Assembly (NCBI GenBank): GCA_034620365.1
Contig: JAQGEQ010000110.1
Location: 62,001 to 126,000 of the forward strand
Length of the DNA stretch: 64,000 nt
DNA from: Pegea sp. RAD2-039
Lineage: Eukaryota; Chordata; Thaliacea; Salpida; Salpidae
Direction: 5' to 3'
Under the pieces are notes generated by a model that saw only the letters and a list, made by a program, of their open reading frames with translations, had not been told where the DNA came from and made no database searches. Shown piece after piece: positions 20,687 through 33,564 of the stretch. Each line of letters begins with the position of its first letter. Positions within the stretch are counted from its first letter, which is position 1. A program made the translations under genes and the position numbers.

Positions 20687-21645
20687 ATGAAACGAAAAAA
20701 TGTTGATGATCAATCTAGTAATAAGATAGCTAAGAAGAAAGCAGTTTCATCTAATTGGTTATCACTTAAATCAAGTTTGGATCAAGAGAAAAGCTCCAAA
20801 ATAGTCAAGAAGAAAAAAATATTCTCCAAAAAGCCTGCAATAAAGCAAGCACCTAAATTCTGGTTTGATGGAGTCGAACCGGAACTACTTGGCGAAGACA
20901 CTAGTTCTACAAATGATGTTTTTGTCAAATCAAGATCTTTTTCGGGAATGACTAAAGTAAAGTAAACTAATTTATATTTGTCAATCATTATTCAACATTA
21001 TCTAGGCAATTGCTATGGATTGTGAGATGGTTGGCGTCGGTGAACTTGGCAAGGGTTCTGTTTTAGCTCGTATCTCACTCGTCAATTTGTTTGGACATTG
21101 TATCTACGACAAACATGTTAAATCAAGAGAAGAAGTAACTGATTATCGCACCTTTGTCAGGTTTGTGTATCAAATATTCTTCTGTTTGTTTTTATTTTGT
21201 TAATCAAAAGTATTTAAACAGTGGAATAAGACCTAGCGATCTAGAAAACGCTGAAGAATTTGATGTAGTTCAAAAAGAAGTCTCGGAAATATTAAAGGGG
21301 AGGATTTTAGTTGGACATGCTGTATGGAATGATATGAAAGTCTTGTTTCTAAATCATCCTAAGAAAGATATCAGAGATACTGCTAGGTTGGCTATTGAAG
21401 TCTTACAAACATACAAGTTTCTTGAACTTTTTTTTCAAATTTACAGATATAAACCTTTCCGAGCGTTAACTAGAGGGCGCTCTCCTGCTTTACGTGTCTT
21501 ATGCAAAAAGATTCTAGGAGTTCAAATTCAAAAAGGAGAACACAGTTCTGTGACAGATGCACAAGCAACTATGAGACTGTACACGATGCATAAAAAGGAA
21601 TGGGAAAAAGCTATCAAAAAAGCAGCCGAAAACAAAACAGCTTAA
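20687..21645 (+). CDS. REXO4: REXO4-like DEDDh 3'-5' exonuclease
   Basis: Four exons: 20687-20956, 21006-21160, 21222-21386 and 21447-21645 (about 262 residues). REXO4 (yeast Rex4) is a nucleolar RNase D-type exonuclease linked to rRNA processing. The N-terminal 60 residues are Lys-rich (KIVKKKKIF), as expected for nucleolar targeting. The exonuclease domain shows Exo [11 protein letters not shown], Exo [15 protein letters not shown] and Exo [17 protein letters not shown], which supplies the His and Asp of DEDDh. YRTFVS joins GIRPSDL across intron 2. The third intron (21387-21446) is 60 nt and open in frame. It is inferred as an intron because DTAR then joins directly to YKPF as in the family. 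AATAAA lies at 21680. Confidence 0.88.
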
Positions 21646-24600
21646 ATATATTTCTCAATTCATGTTTGCATCACATACAAATAAATATTATTTGTTTTCT
21701 TATCTTTTTATCTATTAGTTTTAAATTTGTTTTTAATGAACAACTTTAGATTCTCATTTCGTAAAGGGTTAGGGTTTCAAATACTTCTTTTTTGCAAATT
21801 TCCAGAAATCTCATAAGTTTTTTTTCTTTAATATCTCTCTTTAATATTAAGTATATACACTACTATAAAAATAGGTTGGTAGCTAGTTGGTGAAGGTCAG
21901 TCTTGATTACTGTAAGGGGTGTACGTTTGTATTTAAATATGGCTGCAAGTTATACAGTTGTTTTGAATCAAGTTATAGGTCCCTAACACTATCAATCTCA
22001 GGTTTTATTTAACAGTTTTTTTTCTAATGAGTTTGTTGTTAGAAATTAATCCAATTTACTTTTTACTAAATACTTGTACTCTGTAAAAACTCAGAAATCT
22101 TTTTGAACTGCAATATGAGCAAGTTTACTGTAAGAAGTATATAATTTGACTAAAGTTCTCATAGATTACTTTAAAAATTAGGTAGATTTATGCTTCATTT
22201 TTGTAATTTAGAAAATTATATTTCTAAAAGTTCATTGAATAATTAGTTTTTCCATTTTTATCCCACGCTATTTCGCTCTCAAAGCGAAATATTTATTTAT
22301 AAGAAAAATTTTCCTTTTGTTGAAGCTGTTAGTATATAAACTTGACAAATCAAGGTGCTGAAAAGACTTAACACGTTTTTTTCAGTTTGTATCCTCTAAG
22401 AATTCGTATTTATGTGTTCTACGTGTTATAATGTCATCAAAAATACTGTCAGATCAGCACCATTCCAGTATAAGGACTACAGCATTAGTCTACAAGCTCA
22501 AAACTTAGTAGTATCTTTTTTAAAGAAATTAGTTTTAAAAAAAATCATTTTTTTCAATAATGCTCTGTGTACTTAATGCCACTTTTTCATTTAACACGCT
22601 GAATGAAATAAAACTTAAGACATAAAACATTTATCTTTATGTTGTAAGCACAAAAAAATATAACTGTTTTCTACTAAGATGATTTAACTACGTATTTCAC
22701 CATATAAGTTTTAAAATTGTTTGTATTACAATTCAGTATGATACAAAGCTTCTGACTTATTTATTTAGCTTTAAAAATTCTTTTCACTTAGTCACGTATA
22801 AGTTTTTTACTCAACAAGCTTGATGAGACATTTGTGGAGTAAAATATGCATCAAGAGATAGTCTGTTATGAAATTTGAAAATTTTTTCCTAAAAAAAATA
22901 GGGGTCTATCCTCAATTTTTGTTAAATTTTTAACTTCTTTCTTTTACATTTACCAACAAAAAGTTTATATCAAGACACGTGATGCAAAAGTAGAATTAAT
23001 AATATCACACATGTACCTGCCATATTTACTCCATTATTATTATGCTATCAGCAACCGATAATTTTTTAGTGATTGGTCTAGATGACTTAGTTATAAAAAA
23101 ATCATCTTTAAAAATAAATATTAGTGTATATCAGCCCTTTTACGCCTTTACAAATGTTATAGTTTGTTGACATTTAAATATGTACATTGCGCATTAATTG
23201 TTTTAATAAGCTTTTTTTGAGCTGTTGGGTTTGTTTTGAACTTAAAAAATTCAAAAAATTTAACAAAAGTTTTTTTTTTTATTTTTAATAAAAATTTGTT
23301 TTTGTGAAATTGTAATATTTTGAGATAATATAATTATCTAAATTAAAATTGGCTGAAAAAAAACTTTTTTAATTCTTTTATATTATCTATCATAAAACTA
23401 ACTTATTAAATAACCCTTTTTGAATTTATTAAGACAATTTTTTTAATGCTTTAATTCCATAATAAATGACTTCATAAAAGCAATTGCGGTTTGGAAATAT
23501 TTTGTTGTTTTTCCAGGTAGCCTAATAATCTAAAAGTTAATACTTGATGTTTATTAAATTCTGTAATTGTTACCTAAAATTTGTATCAGAGTAAGCTTTT
23601 TTTCAAAATGTCATATTTAGTTATTTTTTAAATCTAAATTCTTCTTTTGTTTTTAGCTTCTTAATAAAAGTAAGTTATTTTTTAAACGTTGTAAGTTTTT
23701 ATTTCTACTATTTGAAAAGGTTGTAATTATTTATGTAATTTTTATGTGTAATATTTACTTTAATGTTGAATTTAAATAAATGAGATAAATGTATATATTT
23801 AAAATTAGTAATAGGTTTAGTTTTTGTCATTTTGATATTTGCTTTTATATAAAAGTTGTTTTATGTTGATTCTATACTTTCAATGATTATAAGAATTTGT
23901 TTAATTTATATTTGATTTTTATCTATATTTATGAATAACAGAAATATATCAATTATCATTTTCAAGTAGTTAAATTATTATATAAAGTTTATGAAAAAAT
24001 TCAATTTCTTTCACCATTTATTTTATATTAAAACTTTATTACAAGGTTTTATTTATAAGATGTTATAGATTATTAGCCATACAGCTTTTATAATAAACAT
24101 TTATGACTTTGTTTGTAAAAGTATTTAAGTTATACTTGACTTATATTTTCAAATGATTATAAATTTTATAATAGATGATATTATTTATTAATTATTAATT
24201 AAGTTGGATAAAATTTTTTTATTATTTAATCAAAATTGTTAATTGTGTTTTTGTCTAATCAACATATTTGGTATAGCTAAAAATAGATACCTAAAAGTAT
24301 TTTTTGAAATCAATCTTAAATATTAAAAGCTAGCATGTCCATGTTATTGAATATAAACTATTTATATCAATTGTTAATCTTATATTAATATTTTATCTAT
24401 CTTGTTATTTAGTTCAAGTTATTCTTACTTTCAAATAGACTACTTATTCCCAATTAAATTTCCTTTTAGTTTGATATCTAAAATTATTTAAGCTGTTTAA
24501 ACTTTTAATTTATATCTTAAAAAGATTGATTGATTTTATAAGCTGATAGATTTATTATAATATAAATATAATTTGTTATATGTTAGATTTATTTATATTT

Positions 24601-25250
24601 TTCTACAAATATTTATGATAACTATTAACTTTAATTTGTTATTCTTTTTATTGTAGCTTCTCACTTGTTTATAAATCTTGTTTTCTCTTTAATTATATAA
24701 AAAAAATAATATATTAGTTTTATATTTTTCTCAACTTTAATAGCTTTTTTATAAACTTAAATTCTTATTTTCTTATAATAATTTCTTAATATGATCATTT
24801 TTACTTATCTTTATTTGTTTGTGTCATTATAGATGTTTTTTGTATTATCACAAAGTTTAACTGGTTTTAATAATGCCCAAACTGCTTGCTTCTACTATTT
24901 GAATTGATAAGTTTTAAATTTATAAACTTGATTATGGCTACTATTTTTATTCCTTATATTTCTGTTGAAAGGTTTATCACAACGATGGTTCAATTTTTGT
25001 TTAAAAGTTGACAATTAGAAACATAAAATATTAAATAAAGTTGTTTGATGTTGAAACTAATTTATCTTTATTTTTCTTTAATTTTAAATGTTTATAAATC
25101 TTTTATGCAAAATGAATTTAAATTTGAAAATCTCTATTTGAGTTTTAATCATTTCTTTCATTATTAAATTCAAAAGGTAGAACATTTTTCTTTCTCATTT
25201 TTTAGTTTTTCTATTAGATATAAATATTTTATAAAATATTTCTTTTGTTA
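21646..25250. other. Long AT-rich intergenic stretch
   Basis: After the REXO4 poly(A) signal there is no supported coding frame. A perfect hairpin at 22269-22291 is listed separately. From about 23200 on, the sequence is very T/A-rich with homopolymer runs. Confidence 0.5.
22269..22291. other. Perfect 9-bp inverted repeat (hairpin)
   Basis: TATTTCGCT, a 5-nt spacer CTCAA, then AGCGAAATA. The stem is unusual in this T/A-rich setting because it contains CGC. No adjacent gene explains it; it lies about 620 bp past REXO4. Confidence 0.4.
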
Positions 25251-25275
25251 TTTATAGAAATAAAATAATTGAAAA

Positions 25276-27240
25276 ATGATGAACTCAAATGAGAAAAAAA
25301 CAAATGCAGTGGATCTGATATTTGCTATAGAAGCTACTGCCAACATGGCTTCAAACTTTGAGACTATAAAGAAAAACTACATTGTTCCTATTCTAAAGCA
25401 TTTTGAAGATAGATCAAAACCAAATACAGAAATAGTTAACTCAAGCCATTCCACCAGATATGTTGCTGTTCTATTCCATTCTGCTGACCAAAGCCCAGGG
25501 CATCTTACTCAATGTTTTTTACCTGTTACTAATTCACAAGAGTTTTTGAAGATACTAGATAACATTGAATTAAGTGGAGGTGCTAGTGAAACTTCTGCTC
25601 ACATAACTGAAGGATTAGCTACAGTTTTACAAGCATTTATGGATCTAAAAGAACAAGAAAATTCTGAAATAGTGGAAAGATATTGTTTCATCATTTCAAA
25701 TTCACCTCCTTATCGACACAATTGTGTTGAAAGTTATAATTATAATGGATTATCATTAAATCAAATAGGTGAGAAGTTTTTTGAAAATGAAATAAAACTT
25801 TCAGTTATATGTCCGAGACATATAAATAGCTTACGAACTTTATTTATTGCAACTTCAAAAATCCAATCAAACTTATTAAATTATGCTCAAGATAGAAGGC
25901 ACCTTGTTCTTATTTCAGGGTTTTCAATGCCTACTGAGCGAGAACCTTACCCATTGGTTGAAAACAATGAACAGACTGAAATGAATTCTGTTGAGCCAAA
26001 TGAAGTTAACAATGAATCAATTTATAAAATTTTATCACCACCAAATGAAGCAACATTGAATCGAAACCAATTAATTGGACATGATGTACGTCCACAACAA
26101 AGATTAGTTCCAGCTCAGAAACCTCCTAATCCGATGGTATATACTCCAAAACAACCAACCAGACCTATTCAAAATGTACCAGAAAACCAGAATTTTGATA
26201 AAGCAAGAGAAGCAGCAGATAAGATATTACAAGCTGCTGCTTCTAAACCAAAGTTCATCTGGGAAGGTCAAATTGAATGGAGTCTCAGGCATAGAAACGC
26301 TCATTACAACGGCCAGCCCCAACCCCGTAAAATAGTTGCTTGTAAGATTTACCAACAAATGACAAGTGGACAACAGGATATCAACACTACTCATTGGCAA
26401 CAGAAATTTACTTTATCATTTATATCACCTCAACTGATGCAAACAGTTCATGATTTGATGAAACCTATTGCAAAGATTTTTCTTCATTTTACACCTTCTG
26501 CTATTCCTCAGTTAGTTGAATCATTTCAAAAACAATACGGAGTTATTACTTTGTTTAGTAGACCACAAAATGAAGAACCTAAACATGCGTTTGTTTTATG
26601 TCATCAAAAAAGTGATGATAATAGTTGTATATTTCAAGGTTTTATACCTAAAAATTCAACTCAAATATTACATGCGTTAAAGAAGATATATAATAATCAA
26701 AATCAGCACCCACAAATTAGATATCCTACAAATCAGGCTAACCGTCAGTACAACGTACCATCAAATAGTAACGTTGCAGTAAGTAACTCTATTAATTTGG
26801 TTTCCTCTCAAGCTACAAATGTTAGAATGAATAACATACCAGGAAAACCTCCGCATACAGCTATACAGCAAAGAGGTCATTTAGGAAACACAGAAATGCA
26901 CAGCATGCAAAATCAGCACAATATTCAGATGTCTTCCATCAACTCTTCAACATTGCCGAGTAGCTCTATGACTTCTGGTTTTAATCAGATGATAAATACT
27001 TCAATTAATAATAACAAACCTGCTACTCAAATACATATGCCTAATAGTATCTCAACAAATAATAGAAGTTCTACTCATGATGCTAATATGCAAAGAATGA
27101 TGACCCATGAAAGTCCTCAAGTTCCAGGCTCAATAAATAGTCAGTTATCATTAAATAGACAAGCAAATAACGTGCAGATGCAGCAACAACAGACTTATAT
27201 GCAACATTCTAACATGATATCTAATAATCGACGATATTAG
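25276..27240 (+). CDS. MED25: Mediator complex subunit 25
   Basis: A 654-residue intronless MED25, the Mediator tail subunit that receives signals from activators and passes them to RNA polymerase II. The N-terminal von Willebrand A-like domain (about 1-215) begins with AVDLIFAIEATANM and anchors the protein to Mediator. A linker rich in Pro, Asn and Gln follows. The activator-interaction ACID domain (about 326-475) runs from FIWEGQIEWSL through HWQQKFTLSFISPQL. The last 180 residues are Asn/Gln/Ser/Met-rich and probably disordered. ATG 25276 is followed by a second Met codon; a tatag acceptor-like site ends 18 nt upstream. Human MED25 is somewhat longer (about 747). Confidence 0.9.
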   Translation: MMNSNEKKTNAVDLIFAIEATANMASNFETIKKNYIVPILKHFEDRSKPNTEIVNSSHSTRYVAVLFHSADQSPGHLTQCFLPVTNSQEFLKILDNIELSGGASETSAHITEGLATVLQAFMDLKEQENSEIVERYCFIISNSPPYRHNCVESYNYNGLSLNQIGEKFFENEIKLSVICPRHINSLRTLFIATSKIQSNLLNYAQDRRHLVLISGFSMPTEREPYPLVENNEQTEMNSVEPNEVNNESIYKILSPPNEATLNRNQLIGHDVRPQQRLVPAQKPPNPMVYTPKQPTRPIQNVPENQNFDKAREAADKILQAAASKPKFIWEGQIEWSLRHRNAHYNGQPQPRKIVACKIYQQMTSGQQDINTTHWQQKFTLSFISPQLMQTVHDLMKPIAKIFLHFTPSAIPQLVESFQKQYGVITLFSRPQNEEPKHAFVLCHQKSDDNSCIFQGFIPKNSTQILHALKKIYNNQNQHPQIRYPTNQANRQYNVPSNSNVAVSNSINLVSSQATNVRMNNIPGKPPHTAIQQRGHLGNTEMHSMQNQHNIQMSSINSSTLPSSSMTSGFNQMINTSINNNKPATQIHMPNSISTNNRSSTHDANMQRMMTHESPQVPGSINSQLSLNRQANNVQMQQQQTYMQHSNMISNNRRY

Positions 27241-27584
27241 TAGTTGCTTTGTTGAAACAAGAAACTTTTAAATAGGAAATCAGTTTTAAAATAATTTTTT
27301 TAAACAAAATCTAGAATCTTTAGTCGAATACTCTTCTACTATTTACATTTTATTTATTGGTGGTCTTTTATACCTCTAATATGATTTTACATAATTCTTA
27401 ATAATGTAGTTCAGGTAAGATTTTATAAAAATAGTCGAATATGATTTTATCAAGTTATTCAAAATAATTTTATCTTTTTTGTACGAACTTTTTCTTTAAA
27501 AGCTCCTGCTTCTTAATTTCATGTACATTTTAAGGTAATAATTGTTTAAATTCTTCAGTCACTCGGTAACTTGTAAGCAAAAAA

Positions 27585-28521
27585 ATGTTTGAAAATGAAC
27601 GTGAGATCGAAATGGACAGTGACGTAAGTCTCAAGCATCGTTTATTTCCTTGTTTATATCTGAAACTTTTGTTTTTCTCATTTCACAGACTACTAAAAGG
27701 TCCCATCATAATGCTCTTGAAAGGAAACGCAGAGATCATATAAAGGAAAGTTTTAATGGGTTGAGAGATTCTGTGCCTTCACTAAGTGGTGAAAAGGTTG
27801 GTTTTGAACTTATTTACTTGGAACATCACTTCTATGTTCCCTTAGTACGAAGTGACATCGAATCATTTAATAAGTAAAAGTACCAAAAGTTGTAAAAGTC
27901 ATAAATGTCAAAACTTGCAAACAAGATGTTAGAATTTGGTTCTTGTAGAATATATGTGTAGATTGTGGCTCAGAATAAATTTAAACTTTCATCTGAAGAT
28001 TCTTCTCGATGTATCGCTTTAAATGAATCTGACTTTTAGTTTAAGGAATACTAAAGACATTTACAACTTTTTACTTCAACCCTTCTTAATTCAATCCTCC
28101 AAATCACAGAACTTTATTTGTTAATCTTAGATGTAGACTAATCTCTTTTTTAGACTATTTTTTAGATCTTGATCTTTATTAATGATCGCTTCTTATAAAT
28201 TTATGAAGAAATTCAATGAATCTTTTCATCATTTGATCTTTTATAGGCATCCAGAGCCCAAATACTTAATCGAGCAACTGAGTATATTCAATCAATGACA
28301 AAAAAGAATCAAAGTTTTAAATCCGACATTGATGATTTGAACAAACAGAATCAGGATCTGGAATCACGAAGCGAGTCATAGTTTCTTTCTTTTTGATTTA
28401 TTTAAATAATTTGTTTGCAGTTCAATTGCTGGAGCATGCCAAGAAAAATGGTCTTATGGTCCAGCAAAGTAATGGGCAGCCTGAGGAACAATCTAAGCCC
28501 ATAAAAAACGAAAGCTCGTAG
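27585..28521 (+). CDS. MAX: MAX bHLH-zipper transcription factor
   Basis: Four exons: 27585-27623, 27689-27796, 28247-28370 and 28421-28521 (123 residues). MAX is the obligate partner of MYC, MXD and MNT proteins and binds E-box DNA. The basic region and helix 1 read [18 protein letters not shown], followed by LRDSVPSL. Exon 3 starts [15 protein letters not shown] at the same place as the human exon. The zipper has leucines at seven-residue spacing in [19 protein letters not shown]. To keep that register, intron 3 (28371-28420) must begin with GC rather than GT (GAA|gcgagt). Without this splice the protein stops at 28378-28380. AATAAA lies at 28715. Confidence 0.9.
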
Positions 28522-31500
28522 CAATTTCTTCTTTACCATTCCTTCAAGGCATCTTTTATGGCATCTTTCGTATGCGGCCTGTATCTGTGGATTTAATCAA
28601 GTTTGCTACGATTAATGTCTTTCTACACAATTTCCTGTTTTAAAAACCGTTTCTTCCTTTTACTTAGTCATGTTTAAAAGAACATTTCAGTTTGTTGCTT
28701 TACTTTGTGAAGCTAATAAATGCAGTGTGACTTTGTTTTAAAGATTATCTCAAATATCAATTACTTTTTGACAAATTTAGTAATTCTGTTTAGCAAAAAT
28801 ACCACTTTTCTGTCGTCAGCAAAAGTTTATAGTTTTCAAATCGAGAAAAACAAAGTTGAAACTTTCAGTAAAAATAATTTTGATTATTGAATGAAAAATC
28901 CTTTTTGTTTAATCTGAACAAAAACGTTTATTTTTCAACAAAAGCTTTTCTATATTTCACTAATATAAATAGAATGACAAGTAACGACTATTCCTTGCTC
29001 ACTATGTATAGACTGAGTATTGTTTCCAGTTTTTTTTTTTGAAACGAAGTCGATAGTTTTAAAATAAGTTTTTTATGAATTTTGCAAATTGTTTTTTGAT
29101 GTTTGGTGTTAAAAAAAGACTTTTTTGATGAAGCAAATTATCTGGACTTGAAAGAATTATTTTCTTGAAAGATTAAGTTTGTTTTGAAATTGTTTTAAAG
29201 TTTTATTTAATCTGATTATAAGATATATTTCAGTAGAAAGCTGTAAACAGCTATTTCCGGTTAATCTCTTAATAACATCAGACAAGTTTTTTAGTTGAAT
29301 TCAGTCTCAGATATTTTCTAGCTGAAGTAATAATATCAATTATAAGGTATTTGTATGATTGTAGCAATTTGTATTCAGAATGAGTCATGTAGTGATGTAA
29401 TGAAGTATCCTCGTAGTAGTTGTGTAAACAAACTATCAACTCTACTGTGCTTTCTATTTATCAGTTTTAAATTGATTGTAGTTTCAATTACATCGGTGAG
29501 AGTTTTTACAAGAAAACAGTGAATGTTGTAGATCTTCTTGCTTCAAGTATTCAGTCAATTAACTCTTACAAAAGTGCTTTACACTTTTCAAGATTTACTC
29601 GATATAAATGCTTTAGTTGAAGAATTACCGAGAAGTATTCAGAATCATTTAAGCTTGAACTTTGTATCAACTTCAACTGACTATTGAATATTACTTTGTA
29701 GCTTAAATTCCATAAAAGAATTGTTTCCTTTTAACTTAACAGAACAACAGAAATAGAATTTGTCAAATTAGTACCGGTAAGTAAACACGATCTTGACGAT
29801 GTAGCAAATAATCTAATCGTAAATTTTATTAACAAAAAAATTATCAAAAAAATTATTAAAAATGAATCTCGCTTTACAACCAACACTTGAATTAAAATTT
29901 ACTTTTTGCTATTAAGAGACAAGCACTTTTTATAACTTAATATTAATATATGGCAGATAACAATATATAACTTGACAAAATTTAGATCAAACGTAAAAAT
30001 GAATAGTTTTATGAGCTAACAACTTAAAGTTACTCTCTAACGGTTTGCCAAAAACTTTTAGGAAAGACAAAATTTGTCAAAGAACAAATGACTCGTCAAC
30101 TAAAGAAATGAAGATGTTAGCTTGTAATATCAACGATGTTTCAGATGTAAAATAACCATTAAAATACATATCGCGTCGATTTAGTTCCTTCAAACATAAA
30201 AAGTTCTCGGCTAATAGAACTAAGCAAAAAAATTGATTTTTATAAAGAAAATTTGTGTTTAATGGTTGAGAGCTCTTAGAAGACCCACTAATGACAAAAT
30301 TAAAAATGTTTCTCATGATAGTAACATTTCTATATCGCTTGAATGATAGAAATTAGATAATTTTCTATAGCACAAAATGTAAAAATTTAAGGTTTTAATT
30401 TTCATTGAATATTATTTTTTATTCATTTAGTAAAAAATATTTTTTTTTAGTTAAATCAACTAGCTTATTAGTTAGAAATTTTAAGTTTCAACAGTTATTG
30501 GTAAAGCTATAAAAAATTTTCGATAAAATTTTCTCAAACTAAAAATCTAAGCTTTTTCACAGCAACTTTTCTGTATGAAGACAAAAATACAAACATTTTC
30601 AAATCTGTGGGCTCGCTATGAGAACTAAATATACATTTTAAGAAATTTGATTATAACCTCAAATTACTCTATTTTAAATGATAGGTTTGACAACAAAAAT
30701 TTACAACAAATAAATTCGATAGTGTTGATAGTTGAGCAATTTCAGACTCTTGATCTTTTATATGCCTAGAGCCAAATTTCAAAATTTGAAGTTGACTCTG
30801 AGCTGTAAGTTAATAGCATTATTAACCGAGGTCACAAAAGTACAATAAAGTTGCTGATAGCTAGGTACAAAAAAAGATAAATGAACTCAACAAAATTTAA
30901 ACTAATTCCATCTAATTTTCGATAGTAGTATTGAGAGCAAACAGACTAATTCAGCTGCGCCCAGCTGGCGTCGCAGGAGCTGCCAGAACGACACTGAGTA
31001 CAGGCTCTAACTCCGGCTTTAAATTTGGAGTTTTGCGTCTCTTAGACATGTTGTCATAAAACAGATTAAAAAGGTCCTTCAACCCGGGCTTTTTATGGAC
31101 TTTCGTGTCGCAAATATGTGTCTGCCTGGGCTCGAACCTGAGACTTTCCGTTTATCAGGTGGGCGTGACAACCACTACACTATGGAGACAGACTGAAAAA
31201 TGAGTTGATATTTCAAGTTAAACAAAGATCCAACCTCTGGCTTTGAAAGAAAGAGCTCATATATAATCAATTCTGTATGATCTATTTACTGCTTTGTTGT
31301 AATAGCAGCGTACTAAAATCACACAAAAAGTTGTAACGAATTATCGAAAATTTATCTTTATAAAACTCTTAAACTCATACTCAACCAATACATTGTAGGC
31401 TTTGCAAAACATTAATGTCGTCATTGAACATGTCTTCTAATTTCAATCATATTTACTATCTTTGTCTTAAATATTTTATACAATTTACCTAAAACTTCCA

Positions 31501-33530
31501 TTTTGTTATTTAGTATTTGTGTATTTTCATTTTTAATAATCAAACAAAAATAAGTATTTTTTTACTTTTACCGTTTTTATGCAAACCATATTTTAATTGT
31601 TCAAATTTAATAAAGTTTACAAGCAAAAATTTCAGTCACTAAAGTTAAATTGATCATTTTTATAATAAGAAGTTTGTTAAAGACAGATAAAAACATAAGA
31701 ACGAATCAATTTGTATTATTTTTTATCCAATTTAATTATTTTTTGTCAAAAAATTAATCAAACTACTTGTAAACAAAAACAATTGTCAGATGTCGTAGTT
31801 TGTAGTTAATTTCAAGTTGTCATCTTATTTTTGATTCTAAGCTATTTTTTTACACATTACATGTGAACTATCAGCAGTATCAATTCGCAAAAGTAATTTA
31901 ATCAAGTAATAATTTTTTTATTTCATCAAATCAATTTTTATCTTCCTGTAATTTATTATATATATAAAGTCTCTTTTGTTAAGTCCATCATCAACTTTTA
32001 TTTTACTTTTTTAAAGATTTCAATACAAGATCTTTTTTCAAACTAATCACTTTGAAAAGTCAGCTTTCAGAAACTCTTCTTATAAAGCTAGTTCTAATTT
32101 ACTTGATTTATTTTGTAAATTTTAAAAGTATTTAGAAGTTTTATAAATATTGTTTTTAAATAAGAATTAAATCTTTCTTGAATACTGCTGAAAATTATAC
32201 CAGCTTAGAATGTAATGATCTACCTTTCAATATCTTGTTTTAATCTAAGATCTTTGCATATCTAAGAGCTCCAACTAAAAAAGATCTGAAAACTGCTTAT
32301 AAGTAATTGGACAACATAAATTTTACTTTATATTTTCATCATATTAAAGCTAATGATAAAGCTACGGGTAAATTAGCTAGGTATAAATCGAAGCATAATC
32401 TTAAAGCGAATATATTTTTTTGTCATTACTAAATGTTTTTGTGTAGCCATTTTATATAATACCCAAAAGTGTTTATTTGGTATTTGATAAGCACGTTTTA
32501 CAAAATAACTTATCTTAATTTCGTTGAGCTATGTATTAATACTACTAGAAGTTTTCAAGTTTATCTTTATTCTAGAAACAAATAAAAACTTTATTCTATA
32601 CTTTCTATTATTACTACTTAGAAAATTTTAATAATAGTGTCTTTTTCTTTGTGACCAATATACTTGAAATGTTAGTGCCATATTTTATTATAGCTTGACA
32701 TAATTTTAGAACAAATGCTGATGTTGAATCATTTTTCAGTTTTCATTCAACAAATATTTGTTTAATAATTTTTTAAATAATATTTTGAAATTTATAATTG
32801 GATATGTCATCTATTTTATCTTATATAAAATATTTCAATATGAATTATTTATTATTTTTATGTTTTAACATACTTACAACTAATCATAACAACTAATCAT
32901 AATTCACTTATTGTAACTTTATTTCCAAATTTATCCTATTTTTATAAACTATTAAATGTAATATTTATCTATTTCAATAAATGTAAAACAGGGTGCCTAA
33001 AATGAGTAATAATTAATCAAAGAAAAAAAAATGTTTATAAATAGTATACTTAATCATTTTAGTTTGCTTCAACTGTTATATCTTTAAACAGACTCAATTT
33101 TGTGAGTAGGTTTATTTTTACTTCTTAATTTAAAGAAACCTAATATACCAAAAGGTAAATTGTAGTTTATTGATAAGGTAATTCATTTATACTTTTAATT
33201 ATTTATTGCTCTATAATAAATGATTTAGGAGCTGAATAATTTGTTATCTAAATATGGTTAAATAAATATATAAATTACATAATACTTTTTATATTAGTCT
33301 ATTTTTTTAAATGGATTTCTTTTCGGAGTTTTACTTGAATTATTGTAATAAAATAATAATTATTATTTAATGGGTCTTATAATTTGGTATGATTAGTAAA
33401 ATTTAGAATAGCGTCATGTTTTTGTAGACCTCATAATTTTTTAATCACTGGATAAGACATATTATTATGACTTAATTTATTGATATATATATAAATATTA
33501 TATTTTTATTTGTTTAATAAATTCTAAATT
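28522..33530. other. Long intergenic stretch with one SINE
   Basis: No supported gene apart from the SINE at 30952-31190. A 79-codon minus-strand frame at 30077-30316 has no recognisable features. The part from 31900 to 33500 is strongly AT-rich. A fragment 'agggtgcctaaaatgag' at about 32991 resembles the LINE/SINE tail. Confidence 0.45.
30952..31190 (-). mobile_element. tRNA-derived SINE 2 with conserved core
   Basis: The minus-strand head (complement of 31119-31190) is tRNA-like, with box A TAGTGTAGTGG (complement of 31172-31182) and box B GGTTCGAGCCC (complement of 31128-31138). The anticodon loop would read CTGATAA (GAT, Ile), but the anticodon stem pairs poorly. The overall sequence is Val/Ile-like. 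The body (30952-30990) contains tcgcaggagctgccagaa, identical in SINE 3. Between head and core lies a moderately similar stretch including the word caaatatgtgtc. The region is GC-richer than its surroundings. Confidence 0.75.
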
Positions 33531-33564
33531 TAGATTTAATTTATTTTTAACATCTAATACTTTT

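Noticed and set aside
30077..30316. 79-codon minus-strand frame
   Set aside because: No motif, no poly(A) signal or acceptor in position, and AT-driven composition.
31119..31190. Functional tRNA gene
   Set aside because: Boxes A and B are good, but the anticodon stem pairs poorly and the sequence is fused to a SINE body with a core shared at 35774.
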